Shown: positions 36,410 to 57,290 of the stretch, one piece after another | Position numbering within the stretch: position 1 is the stretch's first letter | How the letters are laid out: each line of letters starts with the position of its first letter | NCBI GenBank assembly: GCA_013399875.1 | Contig: VXAZ01003259.1 | Span: 36,964-100,963 of the forward strand | From: Gymnorhina tibicen | Taxonomy: Eukaryota > Chordata > Aves > Passeriformes > Artamidae | Length of the DNA stretch: 64,000 bases | Direction: 5' to 3' | Program-made: the position numbers and the translations under genes | The notes under the pieces: model-generated | Database searches by the model: none | Seen by the model: only the letters and a program-made list of their open reading frames with translations | Told to the model about the DNA's origin: nothing

Positions 36410-39400
36410 TTAGAGCCCCTGTTTGCTTTTTGTGCCTGATCCACTTCGGCCGTGGGCTTTCACAGAACCACGAGGTGGAAGACCTGACAAACGAGATCAC
36501 GGACAGCCTCAAGACTTCGGGAAGGTATCACAGCTAAGTACCATATACATCTCTTCTAGCTTAAAACTAAAATGTCTTTTTACTCTTAACACATGCCTAT
36601 CGCCTGCATTGTTTATAACTCCCAAAAGGGGCACAGTTTGTGCTTGCCGAGCCACTGCATTGCAGGGAGCGACTGCATTCCTTGATACTTCACCCAGTAT
36701 TCACGTCACCAAGTTTTTCTGCTAATTTAAATTTTTCTTTTTGTCAGTACAGCAGTCAGAAAACTCATCTTGCATTCTTTTTGACGGGGGAGCGCAGATA
36801 TTTAAGTGCAGTAGGAACCACTCCTTGCTTGTTTAAAAACAAGTTACTTCAGTTTTAGAGCCTTTGTTAGCCTCAAGTTACTATTTCTGTTTAAGCTGAC
36901 AACTCCTGCTTTGAAAACTTGGACACTGAGAGGCACTGGGGCTGACTACATTAAGCTTCCTTTGTTTGATCTCAGTAAGCCCTGTGGCTGATGAGCATAC
37001 CTGAAGGTGTTGATCCTCTCTTTGTGCAGGATTGATTACTATAATCAATAACAGTGCAAGAACGGCGGCGCTGGGAATGTGGCTGAAAAGACAGTTCAAG
37101 TTATTTCTGTTTGCATGGAAAAAAACCATCAAGATTATAATGCAACTACAAACTACTTCAACACGTGTATTTGGTAATCAGTTAGATGTTGTAAAGGTCT
37201 AAGGGAAGATTTAAAGAAGGGTCAAATTAACTTTAGAAGTGGAAAATACACTTTTCTAACACTTATTTAGAATGATCACTGGGCCACTCAGAGGCAGTCT
37301 TGCCATTTCTGGAAATTGTGCTGTTCCAAAGCACATTTTGTAACTGCTGAGTCCAGGATGTTGAAATTATACACAGAAACTATTTAAAAGCCGTTGCTGA
37401 AATTACAGCTTTCAAAGCTTAGATAAAAATACTTTGTTAGATACAAAGAAGGTATCAGTAGAGTAGGTGTTTCAATAAATTAAACCAAGAGTATTTGATA
37501 CTGAAACAGACTGGACATTGATTAATGTTAATTCTCAAAGCACTCTAATCAGTGATTAAGGATGATCTGGTGTAATTAGCCATGCTTTACCACGGATGTG
37601 TTGGTTGTGTTAGGCCTGGAGAAGGGATCAGGTAAGAACAGCTGCTCCTGGAGCTGCTGGTGAGTGTCTTCTTGTGTCGTGACACTGTGAGCACGGCTCG
37701 AGTTCCCTCGAGGTTTCTGCAAGGAGAAATAACAGTTATGGCTTTTTCATAGTGCAGCAGTACCTTGAAAATAATTAACCCAGGGATTGAAGCTAATTTT
37801 CCAAGTGAATCATTTTATACCTAGTTACGAGGAGGGAAACATTCAGTTGGCATTAATGAGAATGAAGCATGCAACTCTGGGTGATGTCATTACTCAAACA
37901 CAATACAGCATTTTTTGTGTATCCATTTGACTCGCTGTCACAAAACAACGAATAAATTGGAACTCTTGGGCTGGGTAATTTGAGCAGCAGTGGTAACAAC
38001 TGCAGATCATTCAGTAATAAAATGAGATGCTTGTGCCTGTTACCGTTTGCCTGTGGGGTCCTGTGGTGCTCCCACGCTCTGCCACGGCAGTGGTGGCAAT
38101 GGGTGGCAGGGGGTGATTTCTGTTTAGCAGCAGTGGGGAGGGCGAGGGCAGCTGCTCCTGTGCAGTCAGGCTGGAATGCACCAGTAAGAACAGAGAAAAC
38201 ACAGTTTATATGTTTGGCAGGTGGAAAAGTGTAATATTGCCAGTTTCTTTGGCCTTCTGGAGTTGACTGTTCTGTAAGAATACCTTGGAAAAGCTTCAAG
38301 CTATAATCTACACTTTAAAAAAGACTTTCCTAGTGCTCTCTACTTACATTTAAAAATACATTTTAATAAAGCAGAGATGTTAGTACTTCTTAGATTGACT
38401 GAAGCCTGAGGAAAGGGAACAGAAGCCTAAAATACTGGAAGGAGAAATACCACTTACGAAGGGACAAGGAATATGTCTTTGAACAGTATGTGACAAGAAA
38501 GGAACAGACTGGAGGAGTTTATAGGTAAACTGCAAAACTAAAAGTAAACTACATCAATTTACAACAAGTGGAACAGACAGGTTTATCAAAGCCTGCATTG
38601 TTTCCTGATACCCTGTGGTCCCTGTAAATGGTCCCATTCAGTCAGGTCATTGTGCCAAATAAAAGTAAGATATTCTGGATGTGATTGAGGGCTCACTAAG
38701 AGCCCTTCGGTCAGTCAGATAACCTACTTTAACATCTTTATAGTCCAGTCTGGGCTAGGATAGCAACATGCAGTATGACCTCCAAAAAACGCAGACTTTT
38801 AAATTTATCTTGAAAATAGGCCACAGAAAAAGACAGCCATGCCAAGAAAGAGATGATGGTGTTCACTTGGCTTGCGGAGGACAGACTGGGGTCTATTGCT
38901 CGTGTGCAAAATGACCTGAATGTGGGGATGTATGTGGTTCACTGAATCGCAGCAGGCAGCACAGTGACCGTCAGCTGTAACAACTCGGCTTTCTCAGGGG
39001 AGCTGTGCTTTGAGGGGCAGTTCCTCTCCTTACTCCAATGATCCCCCTACCCAGGGACGCTTCCCATGTTCTCTGAGCCTGGCACCCTGCAGGGAGAGGC
39101 TGTTTTGGGACGTACAGGCGCCTGCAGACGTCGTCCCCGGAGCACGGGGTCCCGATGGGATGCAGGGTCCGTGGGGGGGGGTTCCTCCTCCTCGTGCAGC
39201 GGGACAGGGATGAGGTGCTGAGCTCCAGGGGACGATTTGGCCACGTCCTAGTCGAGAGGAGGGAACTTGAACCTGGCCATTTGTCATCCAGGTCCCTAAC
39301 AAAACAAAAAATTACGAGACCAAAAGAGACATGGTCAACGTGACAACTACTCTGTTACCCAAGTACTCACCTACAGGTAACTTTAATAATAAAACATGTG

Positions 39401-42400
39401 CGCAGAAGTTATGAGAGTCCATTTTTAACATAACTATATCCAGTAATACTCTTTCAGAGAAGACAAATAAACAAACAAGCAAGCAGGAAAATAACTGAGA
39501 ATTGCTTTCTCCAGTGGAGGAATTTATCTCACAAGGTTTTGGGTTGAATCCCTCTCACTGTGAGAGTGCTCTACTTTATTTAAAACAGGTGATCTGTAGT
39601 TCTTACAGTGTTTTCTCCACTACAGGCAGGTTCCTTTGGCGTAACTGGATCCCATGGATCACCATCAAGCCATTTAGGTTACACTGAGAACCACTACTTG
39701 ACCCTTGAGAGAGACTTACCTGAAATTTAAAAAAATAAGTAAGTAAATTACTCTTTGGCAGAGAGACACACACACATATTTACAGACTTCTCTTTCTGGA
39801 GAAAAGTCATTAATTTCTTCCATGACATCCAGATGTATACTCAGTTATATTATTTCCCCATCTAAGACAGGGATCTTAGCATTTCATTTTTTTGGAGTGG
39901 TAGTGCTTAGAAAATGTCCTAATACTTAATTTTTTCCAGCTGAGCAGCATTCATTTGCTGATCTTCCAACAATGACTATAATCAGAAGCTTTACGAAAAT
40001 AATTTTCAGGGTATATTGATGTTTTATGTCAAGAACAGATCTGCAAACTCCTTTTCCGAGACACAGACTGATCTGGAAAAAACATCAGATTCCACCCACC
40101 ATAACAAGAGCAAATAAAAAATAGCAGAGCTTTAATCCCATACATACTTGAGGTGTTTTTCTCCTCTTTTTGCTTTTGCGGCCACATCTGGGTTTTGGGC
40201 ACTACACACACGGTAAGGGGACACAAGGGACAGGCGGGGGAAGAAATAAAGGAGAAAGAAATAAAAAGAAATAAGAAGGAAAGAGTTGAATTAAAATGGA
40301 ATAAACAGGTAACACTTCGGTGCTCACCACTCTAGGAGCAGATCATCTAAAGCAGATTATACAGTTAAATTCAGTGTGTGGGAAAAAAAACTGGTTTAGA
40401 AGTGCACTGAGATTCCTCCCTTGCTGGATGAATTGTCTGTAACTGTGAGAATGGGATCCCACACACAGTCCTCAATCTCACCATTTAATTGAAACATTAA
40501 ATTGTGGAAAGAACTACACCCTTAATCAACAGCCACCACATGGCTGTCATACACAGATATAAAATACTACGTTTCAAGGAGAAAAGTAGGAATTAAAACT
40601 TCCAACTGAATAATAACAGGACTTAAGTGTCAGAGAGGACAGCCAGCATTCACACAAAGTCCAAACTGGTTATTTACCCAAACACAACCAGTCTGTTTGC
40701 TGAGGTAACACTGCATTGATTCATCCCCACACAAAACAACAGCTGGCTAAAAATCCTTACCAGATTTGATGTCACCGAGGGCACCTTTGTGTGCGGCACG
40801 CAAGGTAACAACGCTGGCAGAGGATCCAACTGCAAAGGGCTTCTGGCATCTGCTCGGAGGGTTTCTACTGTTATGATATTTTTCTCATCATCTGTGCAAA
40901 GTAACAGAGAATTCCTGTCAATACTGGCATAGCTAGTCATGGACAGTGCTATGAATCTGAATTGTTTTAGAAAGAGTCCTCTTGGATGATGAATTCTGCT
41001 AAGTTTTTTCAGGACATGTTTCACACTGTTAGCAAAATAACCTTTTTATTCCCACTGAAGGGATCATGCCCAAATACATCTCTCTCCCATGGCATCTTTT
41101 CAAAATTAGCTGAAATCCCCTTCTGAGCCCTCTAACCGTGATCCTTACCAGAGGCTGACCCTTCCCAGTGCCTGCAGATCAGTTCCTCCATGCAGACCAG
41201 GACTTCACTCCACACATCATCAAACACAAACGTGAGCACGGAGTCCTTCATGCAGGAATAGGGAGAGACAGGAGGAAACCCCAATTTCCGTCTGCCAGAG
41301 GACAGTCCCCTTTTCCTCTCGTGCAACTCCTCCTCCCTGTAAAAAGGTAAGTAGAAACACATTTTCTTTGTATCCTGCATTTACTTTCAGTTTTCCCACC
41401 AGCCTCAGTGAGAAATGACTGACCCTGGTCTCTCTATACAGAATGACTATAAATGATACTTCATGAACAATAAATGATTTACCCATGAGATCAAATTCAC
41501 ATTAAAAAAATCAGTATTAATAGTTACAGTGCTGTTTCTTCATCACATTGTTAGGCTCCGTGTCTAATGAGAGTACAGAATCCTGAAGACAAGAGAGTGA
41601 TATTATTTGTTCCAGCAATGCCTCTCTGGCCTCTTGCTGGTCAAAGCAAGAAACATAACAATTTGAATTTAATGGTCCATGCAGCCAAGTGGCTTTAATT
41701 ATTAAAACCAATTAAGTAGTCAGGAACTGGCAGCACCCTCTGGAGTCCTTACCCAGGCCATATGTTCATGTTGTTGGTCTGAATAAAGTAAAGGGGCAAA
41801 AAGATAAAAATAGTGGTAATTGTTTCTTGACAAGCATAAAATCCACTCTAGTTCTTAAAACTACCACTGGAAAAAATCCAGAAAGGTACAGTTCCACCCA
41901 AAATGCCAGTACAAAACAGAAGCAGCACGCTGCTATTGCATAACAGCAGTGAATTGGACATAGTATAAAAAATAAATGGTGTTATAACACGTTTTATTAA
42001 ATACACCAGCTCTTAGCTATGATGGAATGAATTATTCAAACCAAGCACAGAAATGGACTGCATGAAACATTACAAAAAAATTTCCAAAAATAATTCAGCA
42101 AAATAAACTGTCCTAGGAAATGGGATGAGAGAATTCCCAGTGCCTGGGCAACCTCAGGCCTTTGAAAGTTCGGTAGAGAAAAGAAAAATAAATTCATCAA
42201 GTATGTGTATCTTAACTGCAGGAACCCCAGGGCACTGGTACTATTTTACAATATTCAATACCTACACATCTCTGTGGTCAAACGCCAAGTATTCCTCCAC
42301 TATGCCTTCGGAGAGAATGACTTCCTCTTCCCCTTCACCGCTTTCTGAGGAACACAAGGTTGGAGGCTTGGAAGGGTCGGCCTTTTTGTGAGCAGGAGCA

Positions 42401-45312
42401 ACAAAAAGAGGCACCTTCTTGCCAAGAACACTAAATCTGAGCAGGTGACAGTTTTCGGAAAGGAGAAATAAAGGTAAGTTGTTATTCCACCTCAAATAAC
42501 TGAGAGACAGCATTGTAGTTAAGGGCAAGCAGTAGCGAGGCCAACAAATTATTCATTACAGTAACAACGTTTGGTTTGGATGCCTTTTAATTCTTGCTAA
42601 GGAACCTGAAACTTCAGGGAAAAAATATCCAAAGCTAATTAGAAGGCATTCTAAAATATTAAATAATTAGAGCAGCACTAACATAGTGGTTTGTATTTTT
42701 AAGTCCTAGGCAAATTTAACAGATGATTAATAATAAAACCATCTACAATACATACATATTCTTAAGAAGTCAGCAGCAGCAAAGATATTTCTATTTACTG
42801 GCCAGTTCACTGTAGTCAGCAAAAGCACAGCTATGTATTCTTGCTATTCTGAGTGTACTGAATTCAGTTAAAAAGGAAAAAAACCAGTGTGCTGCGTTCG
42901 AAACTCAGCCTAACAGGAAGGCTGCATGCTTTAAGAAGCAGAGAACAAACCTGCCTTCCCACCTTGGTATGATCCAGGCTCACGGCTGGTACTTACTCAT
43001 CAGAATCCTCTTCCTGTGGTGAACTTACATCTGAGGGGGCCAAACTGCCCGAGGGGGAACTCGAGTACCACCTGTACCCTTCGTCCGTGGGGATCACCAC
43101 CTGCTTCCCCACCACCCTGCCACGGCAAAAGCAAAGCATAGGTACGGCAGAAAACCTTGGCAGTTTCCATTACTGAAGGCTGTCAAACAGCAGCAAACCC
43201 TACAAGTTCTGCTGGGAAGCTGTGCAGTTTTCCTGGTGACAGTTTCAGTTTTCTGAGAGAATCCTGCCCCGTTAAGGCCAAGTCAGTCGCAAATAGCGAC
43301 AGACCTCTATCAAGGAACCACACGTGAGGTAACGGGATGCTTGTTAATGACAGGCAGGCATTAACCTCCAAGGTCACCAAAGTGATCTTTTTATCTGTAC
43401 CTACCACATACGTGCATAAACCCACCCTGCCACTTGTTTTAGGAGCAACTGTGTGCATCCCTACCCTTGCTGTGAAGGTGCTAGCATCAGTCTATTCATG
43501 AAATACCTGAGATGAGGAAAGCTGGAGGACCACTGGTGGCATTCTTCCCGCAGTCCCTCAATGTGAACGTTTTCTTTCTGCTCATACAGAAGCTCATCAA
43601 TTTGTCTGAACATCTGCTGAACTTGTTGTGTGGCAGCTTTATCAAATTCCTAGAGAGGAAAGAAAATACCTCGTGAATAGCATTTGCAGGGGGGTTTTAA
43701 CTGATTTTTTTAAATGTATTTGAAAAAACAACTATTTGTTTAAAGCTTAGCAGGATTGCATTAGAAAGATCTTGACTTTAAATAATTTTCTCCCAGAGAT
43801 GATGCAGCCTGCCGTTAAGACTGATGGCAGCCACATAAAAAGCTTACACTGACACAGCACAAAAACTATTTAAACATTTTGAAATATCCATATTATTACA
43901 CTAAGTTACAAGACTTAAAGAAATCAGAATGGGAGAGATAAAATTCAGCGATATTTTAATGCAGGATTTATTTAACGGAGGATTTGTTGCTTCCAGTGTC
44001 CACAAACAACAGCAACACAAAAAGCAGTGCAGGCTATAAATGATATAAATGATCTCTAAATGATTTGCATTTCCAAAATTTTCAGTGGAAATGCAGAATA
44101 TTAGCGGAACAGTGTGAGCCTAATGTGTTTCGAACTGCAAGATGGAAAGAGGTAAAGAAATGTTCTTTCTATAATCACTACCATGATTTTTTTTTTGACA
44201 GATCCAATCATTTTTATTCTGACACGTCTCTGCAGTGGTATTTCAAGTGTCTTTCTGTGCTAGATTTGGCTCGGATGATTATGTTCTACTCACGTCATAG
44301 CCCCAGGAGAAGACCGAGCTGTCTTCTGTGGAGGTGTCAGCACAACTCTGGCTAGCAGTCTGTGGATCCCCATGATCATCCGCTTCCTTACGGATTCCCG
44401 ACTCCCTGAAACGCACACGTTGAGCCAAAAAAAATGCAAGCAAAACAGCCCACAATAAACAAATCGAGTGTGTCAGTAAACAAAGCCTAGCTGTATCAGA
44501 GCAGGTGTATCAGACATGTACAAGTACCTGGAGGTCTGGCCGAGGTTTTCAGCCGTGGGTGTGGCTGAGCACACCTGAGCCCGTGGCTCTGGCAGGGGGT
44601 GATGCCTCAGGGCATGTTTTGGGAGTCCTTGCCTAAAAAAGCAGAAGTGGAACTCGGCATTACTTACAAGAAAAAGCATTTACAGCGTTCCCAACAAGTT
44701 TTATAGGCTTTTCTTTTGTGCTTCTCAAGGACTGTGCACACATTTATTCCTATTAGAAGGTTAATTCTTGTCGCCAAAGCTGTAGGTTTAAGGTGTCAAA
44801 ACTAACTCTAGGTAAAGGTCTTGGCTTCAAAATCAGTTAAACTTGAACTTAAGATGTTGTGAACTGCCTACAGGTCCCTAAAAGCAGAGACAATGCCATT
44901 ATCCCTGTAGATTAATTAAATTGAATTAAATTAAATACAACAAGGGTAAACGATCCGAGTAAGTCAGAACTGACCCAACTCCTGGGTCAGGAGAAAAAAG
45001 CCAGTTACAGGGATGTAATCACGTTCTGCCACGCTGGTGTCGGGCCGGGACCGGTGCTCAGGAATCCCGGGAATCCTGGGAACCATCTCCCGTCGGGGAC
45101 GTGGGGTGACCGGGCCGTCACGGGGCCCTGCTTGGTGCTGGGGAGAGCGCGGGCGGCAGGCCCGAGAGCGGGGCCAGGGGGATCGCGACCGAGACCGGGA
45201 CCGAGATTAGGACTGGGATCGGGACTGGGATGGGCATCGGGACCGCGCCGGGGACCGCGGTAGCGGCAGCCACTCACGCCTGCACCGGCTTCCGCGCGTA
45301 TCGCGATATCAT
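36410..45312 (-). CDS. FAM149B1: FAM149B1 (DUF3719 family, ciliary protein)
   Basis: Needed for normal primary cilia; human mutations cause a Joubert-type ciliopathy. Fourteen coding exons: 45312-45278, 44632-44528, 44405-44294, 43649-43507, 43116-42997, 42436-42266, 41336-41149, 40891-40761, 39683-39607, 39295-39086, 38170-38044, 37716-37591, 37082-37001, 36483-36410. The sum is 1701 nt, 566 aa plus stop (human 582). Diagnostic sequence: [28 protein letters not shown], the DUF3719 core [14 protein letters not shown] and [71 protein letters not shown] and a basic Ser/Gly-rich end. The exon 10 donor is uncertain: gtgcca after 39086 and gtacgt after about 39117 share the same phase. Exon 10 holds a nine-C coding run (39173-39181). 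Start codon is 28 bp from that of ECD. Confidence 0.95.
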
Positions 45313-45340
45313 CCTCAGCGCCGCNCGCGGCCGCGCCGCG
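45279..45340. promoter_or_regulatory. FAM149B1/ECD bidirectional promoter core
   Basis: Only 28 bp (45313-45340, including one N at 45325) separate the divergent start codons. The surrounding 45040-45660 is a CpG-dense island. Transcription of both genes must start within or across this island, so the 5' UTRs either are extremely short, overlap, or begin inside the partner gene's first exon. Confidence 0.75.
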
Positions 45341-53762
<8,422 letters not shown>

Positions 53763-54657
53763 GAGACTCTTGACAAGACGTGGCTGACGGGGAAATGAAG
53801 CACAGACAGATGAGCAGGATGTGGAAGAAGAGGTCAAAGGTTTTAATTTCTGTTCATTATGTGTCACTTTAGAAATGCAAAGTGAATTTACCTGCAAAAG
53901 CCTTTTGTCTGGACACTGTCTTGAATGTAAACGAGATTTTCCCAGTGCTGACACATTTTCAGAAAACTGAAAAAGGATGTCATAGCTCGAATGAAACTTC
54001 TGTTACAAAACCTCTCTTCGATTTTTCCAATCAGTGATCCAATTTGTCACATTTCTAAAATGTCCTTTTACTCGTTGCTAAGTGGTTTCAATATCTGGAA
54101 AGCAGTTCTTGTTCTGAAAATGCTGCTGCCTTCCAGGGGAAGTGGGGAAATACCGTATTGCAGGAAGAGTCTCACGGATTTGGGAACTCTGGTTAAATGT
54201 TTGGGAGACATTTAGTCCTTCCCAAAAGTACGATGCTGCATTGTAAGAACTCCTGATAATTACTGTAAGAGCCTGTTCCTTACTAAGCAGAAGAATTTGA
54301 AGGGTAACTGGATCAAATATGTAAATATTGGCCAGAAATATTTTTAAAATTTATTTCAGTAAAAACAGAAATACAACTTGACTACTGAATTTTTTTTTAA
54401 GGTATGTGTAACTTCCTCAGCGCAGTATCAGAAGTTCTTGGAGTGAAAGCGTTTTCATAATTGGTCATTTTCTGAATCCTGTTATTGCTGAATGTTGGTA
54501 TCATGCCAGCAGTAGCTGTACGTGAGCCCAGGCTGAGCAGTTTGGGGTTTTTTCAGTGAAAATGTGGCTAGAAGGCATGCAGCAGCATGTTGCTTTCACG
54601 TGGAGTGAAAAATCTATTCTAAATACAACAACTTTAGTTTCAAAAAGATAAATTTGA

Positions 54658-54663
54658 AATAAA
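54658..54663 (+). terminator. Candidate ECD poly(A) signal
   Basis: AATAAA about 900 nt past the ECD stop, with a T-rich run ('cttttttttctttttttctt'-like, about 54724-54748) downstream. Plausible, not proved. Confidence 0.4.
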
Positions 54664-56600
54664 ATAGGTAGAAATTCTTGATTTGCAGACATCAAGAACA
54701 GTCCTGCTGGGTCCAAACCAGCTTTTTTCTTTTTTTTCTTTTTTTCTTCATTCAACAATTAATCAAGTGTCCTGCATTGATGTTGTGGCAGGTTGGACAG
54801 GGATTAGAGATGGATGACAGGAGCTGGGAAGTGTAAAGGTTCTGCTAAAGTTCAAGGAATTTGGACTGCTGAGAGGTGAGGTGGACTGCAGACTCAGACA
54901 AATCTGTGCTGGAAAAATGGGGTTAGCAGAAGTTTTTGAATCTAGACAAGGATGACGAGCAGTTAGTGGTGGAAAACAGAGGTCCTTGAGCCTTGGAAGG
55001 GGCTTATGTTTGAACAGGGAAGGTAATTACCACTGAAACTACATAAAATTCTCCATTTTATAAAAGAATTGCATTTCAAGAACATGATCACATTTAACTG
55101 TTGTGTGATCTGTGCTATACAAAAGGTCAAAATAGATTGAAGGACTCCTGTAGTATGTGAGGAAAACTCCTAAGCTCAGGTTCAGAACAAAGCTGCTCTT
55201 TTGGAAACACTTGAGCTGATCTTGCTGCTTGGGAAATCTCACTTCTCCTTCAGTGGGACTGTGATTTCTCAGGGGCTGTGCTCATTCCAGCTATTTACAT
55301 TTGTTCAGCAGCTTCACAGTGGAGACCTTCAGGACTCTGGAACTGCTCACGGGAGAGTTTGCCATCGAGGGATAAGCACTTCCATGCTGCCTCTTCCCCT
55401 GCTTTGAAGTAACACACGAGGCAGCTCTGCTTTTAATTTTGGGAGTATTTTTAGTGAAGGAAGCCTGATGGAATTAATTAGGGAAGACAAGTGCAGCGTG
55501 GTTCCCTTTCAGCGGATTGCTATCGGAGTGTATTCCGAAGCTGTTTAACTGGCACTGCGTGCCAACATAATTTATTCACTTTGCTTACTTGAGCGTCTGC
55601 CTTTTGTGTGGCCTCGTTCGTCCCGGGGCTCCTGACCCTTCCCAAACACGTGGTTTTCTTGTTTGTGGCTTGACCCCTGCAGCCCCAGTTCTGAACAGTG
55701 TAGTTGTTGACTGGCACGTTTCAAGCAGGAGAACAAATAATGGTTCTTTTGTCTTCCATCTATGAGGTCAGAATTAACCCCAGGGGACACAGAGACCTTT
55801 AACCTCTTAAAACTCTCCCAAACACCTGGGCAGTTTGGCTGTTGCCACTCTTCCCACTGGTAAGTTTTGTGGAATAGCCTCAGGGGTCAGCAGCCCTCAA
55901 ATCCTTCTCCTGCAAATCAACTGGTTTTGGGGTCCTTGGGGAGTGAGTGGATATCAGCCTCCCCACTGCCATGGAAGATCACCTCCCTGCAGGACACTTG
56001 CCCCTCGACCCTCCTTTCCAATGCTCCAGCACAGGAATAATACTCTCCAGGCACGTGGTAGTTGCAGTGGTGGAAAAGCATTTTTAAGGAATGTTTACAC
56101 AGCTCCTGCTGCAGCTGCTTCTCCAACTCTCTCCTATGAGAAACTGGGTTTTGTTCTGCATAGCAGTGGGAGTCAGGGCAGGCCCTCTGTACCACCTCCA
56201 GATCCCCTGGGATGCTGCAAAGGCTGCAGCAGCAGCTGCCCTCCCTGTGGCCATTTGTGTCTTTGGGCTGGAGCACAAGAGCATCTGTTCTGGCAGAGCT
56301 GAGGTGGGAATTTCCTTTGCCAGCTTGCTTTATTCCCCTAGGAGAATTCCTTGCCAGGGAAGAATGTGAGGTCTTTGGGGGCTGCCAGGGCTGTATGAGC
56401 TCTTGGCTTTATGGGGGCTGTGGGAGCTAGGGGGGTTTTGGGGCTGCCAGGGATTTGGGAGCGGCGAGGGCATTGACAGGCAGGACTTGGTGATTGACAG
56501 GTGGGATCAGCCTCTGAGATTGATTGACAGGTGGGACTAAGAGTGATTGAGAGGCAGGATCAGCCCCTCAGAGGGGTTGACTGGTTTGGCAAGAGTGATC

Positions 56601-56763
56601 ATGAGGGGTGGGACAGCCCCGGGTATGAGCAGTGAGGGGGGGATGAGGTGTGGGACAGCCCCGGTGTGGGCAGTGAGGGGGGGATGAGGTGGGGGACAGC
56701 CCCGGTGTGGGCAGTGAGGGTGACAGGGGTGGGACAGCCCCGGGTGTGGGCAGTGAGGGGGGG
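56601..56763. repeat. G-rich minisatellite, about 41-43 bp unit
   Basis: Four copies of 'atgaggggtgggacagcccc' plus 'gggtgtgggcagtgaggggg', starting at about 56601, 56643, 56684 and 56721. Just before it (about 56475-56555) is a looser array of 'gattgacaggtggga' units. Confidence 0.9.
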
Positions 56764-56879
56764 ATGAGGGGAGGTGAGAGAAGCAGCACCTGAGCAGGTG
56801 GGGCAGTACATGGGGTGCAGGGAGATCTTTTCCCTCTCTCCTTTCAATTTCATCTTCCTCATCTTTCCCCAGTGCCCTC

Positions 56880-57290
56880 AATCCCTCCTCAGTCACCCCA
56901 GAAATGAAAGTTTTTTTCCCTGCGGGAAAAAGCGTTTTAAATTGAGGGAAAACCCTCCTTTTCCCTTATTGTCTGTATTTAAACTGGGGGAATCCCCATT
57001 CACCTGCAATATTAAGGGTATCAGTTGAACGAAGCCCTACCTTTTCCATTATTTTAAGGGTATCAGTTGGTGGGGAATCCCCATTTTCTTGTTTAAATAG
57101 AAGGGAAAACCTCTATGATGTGATTTTATCAGTTTGAATTGAGAGTGAACACTCCATTTTCATCATCTTTAGATTTAAATTAACAGGGAATCTCTGTTGT
57201 CCCTCATTTTTTAGGGTTTAAAATGAATGAAAAACCCTGCACTGATTCCATCACTTGAGGGATTTATATTGAGGGCAAAAAAAATGGCAG
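56880..57290. repeat. Degenerate array of about 40-bp units with inner inverted repeats
   Basis: Eight or nine diverged units each combine a 'tttaaattga'-like start, a small inverted repeat such as 'gggaaaaccct' or 'ggggaatcccc', and a 'cattttcatcat(t)'-like end often followed by 'tatcag'. The units are far apart in sequence but follow the same order, suggesting an old satellite or minisatellite. Confidence 0.6.

Noticed and set aside
36443..36530. Plus-strand exon-like stretch (AG, then [15 protein letters not shown], then GT)
   Set aside because: It is the antisense shadow of the FAM149B1 last coding exon (36483-36410), whose minus-strand translation matches the family C-terminus and joins exon 13 in phase.
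55835..56302. 155-codon plus-strand open frame in the ECD-NUDT13 interval
   Set aside because: No recognisable domain, no splice partner, overlapping open frames on both strands, and composition typical of GC-rich non-coding DNA.
56537..56896. Pro/His-rich minus-strand open frames
   Set aside because: They are translations of the G-rich minisatellite; repeats keep three frames open without coding.
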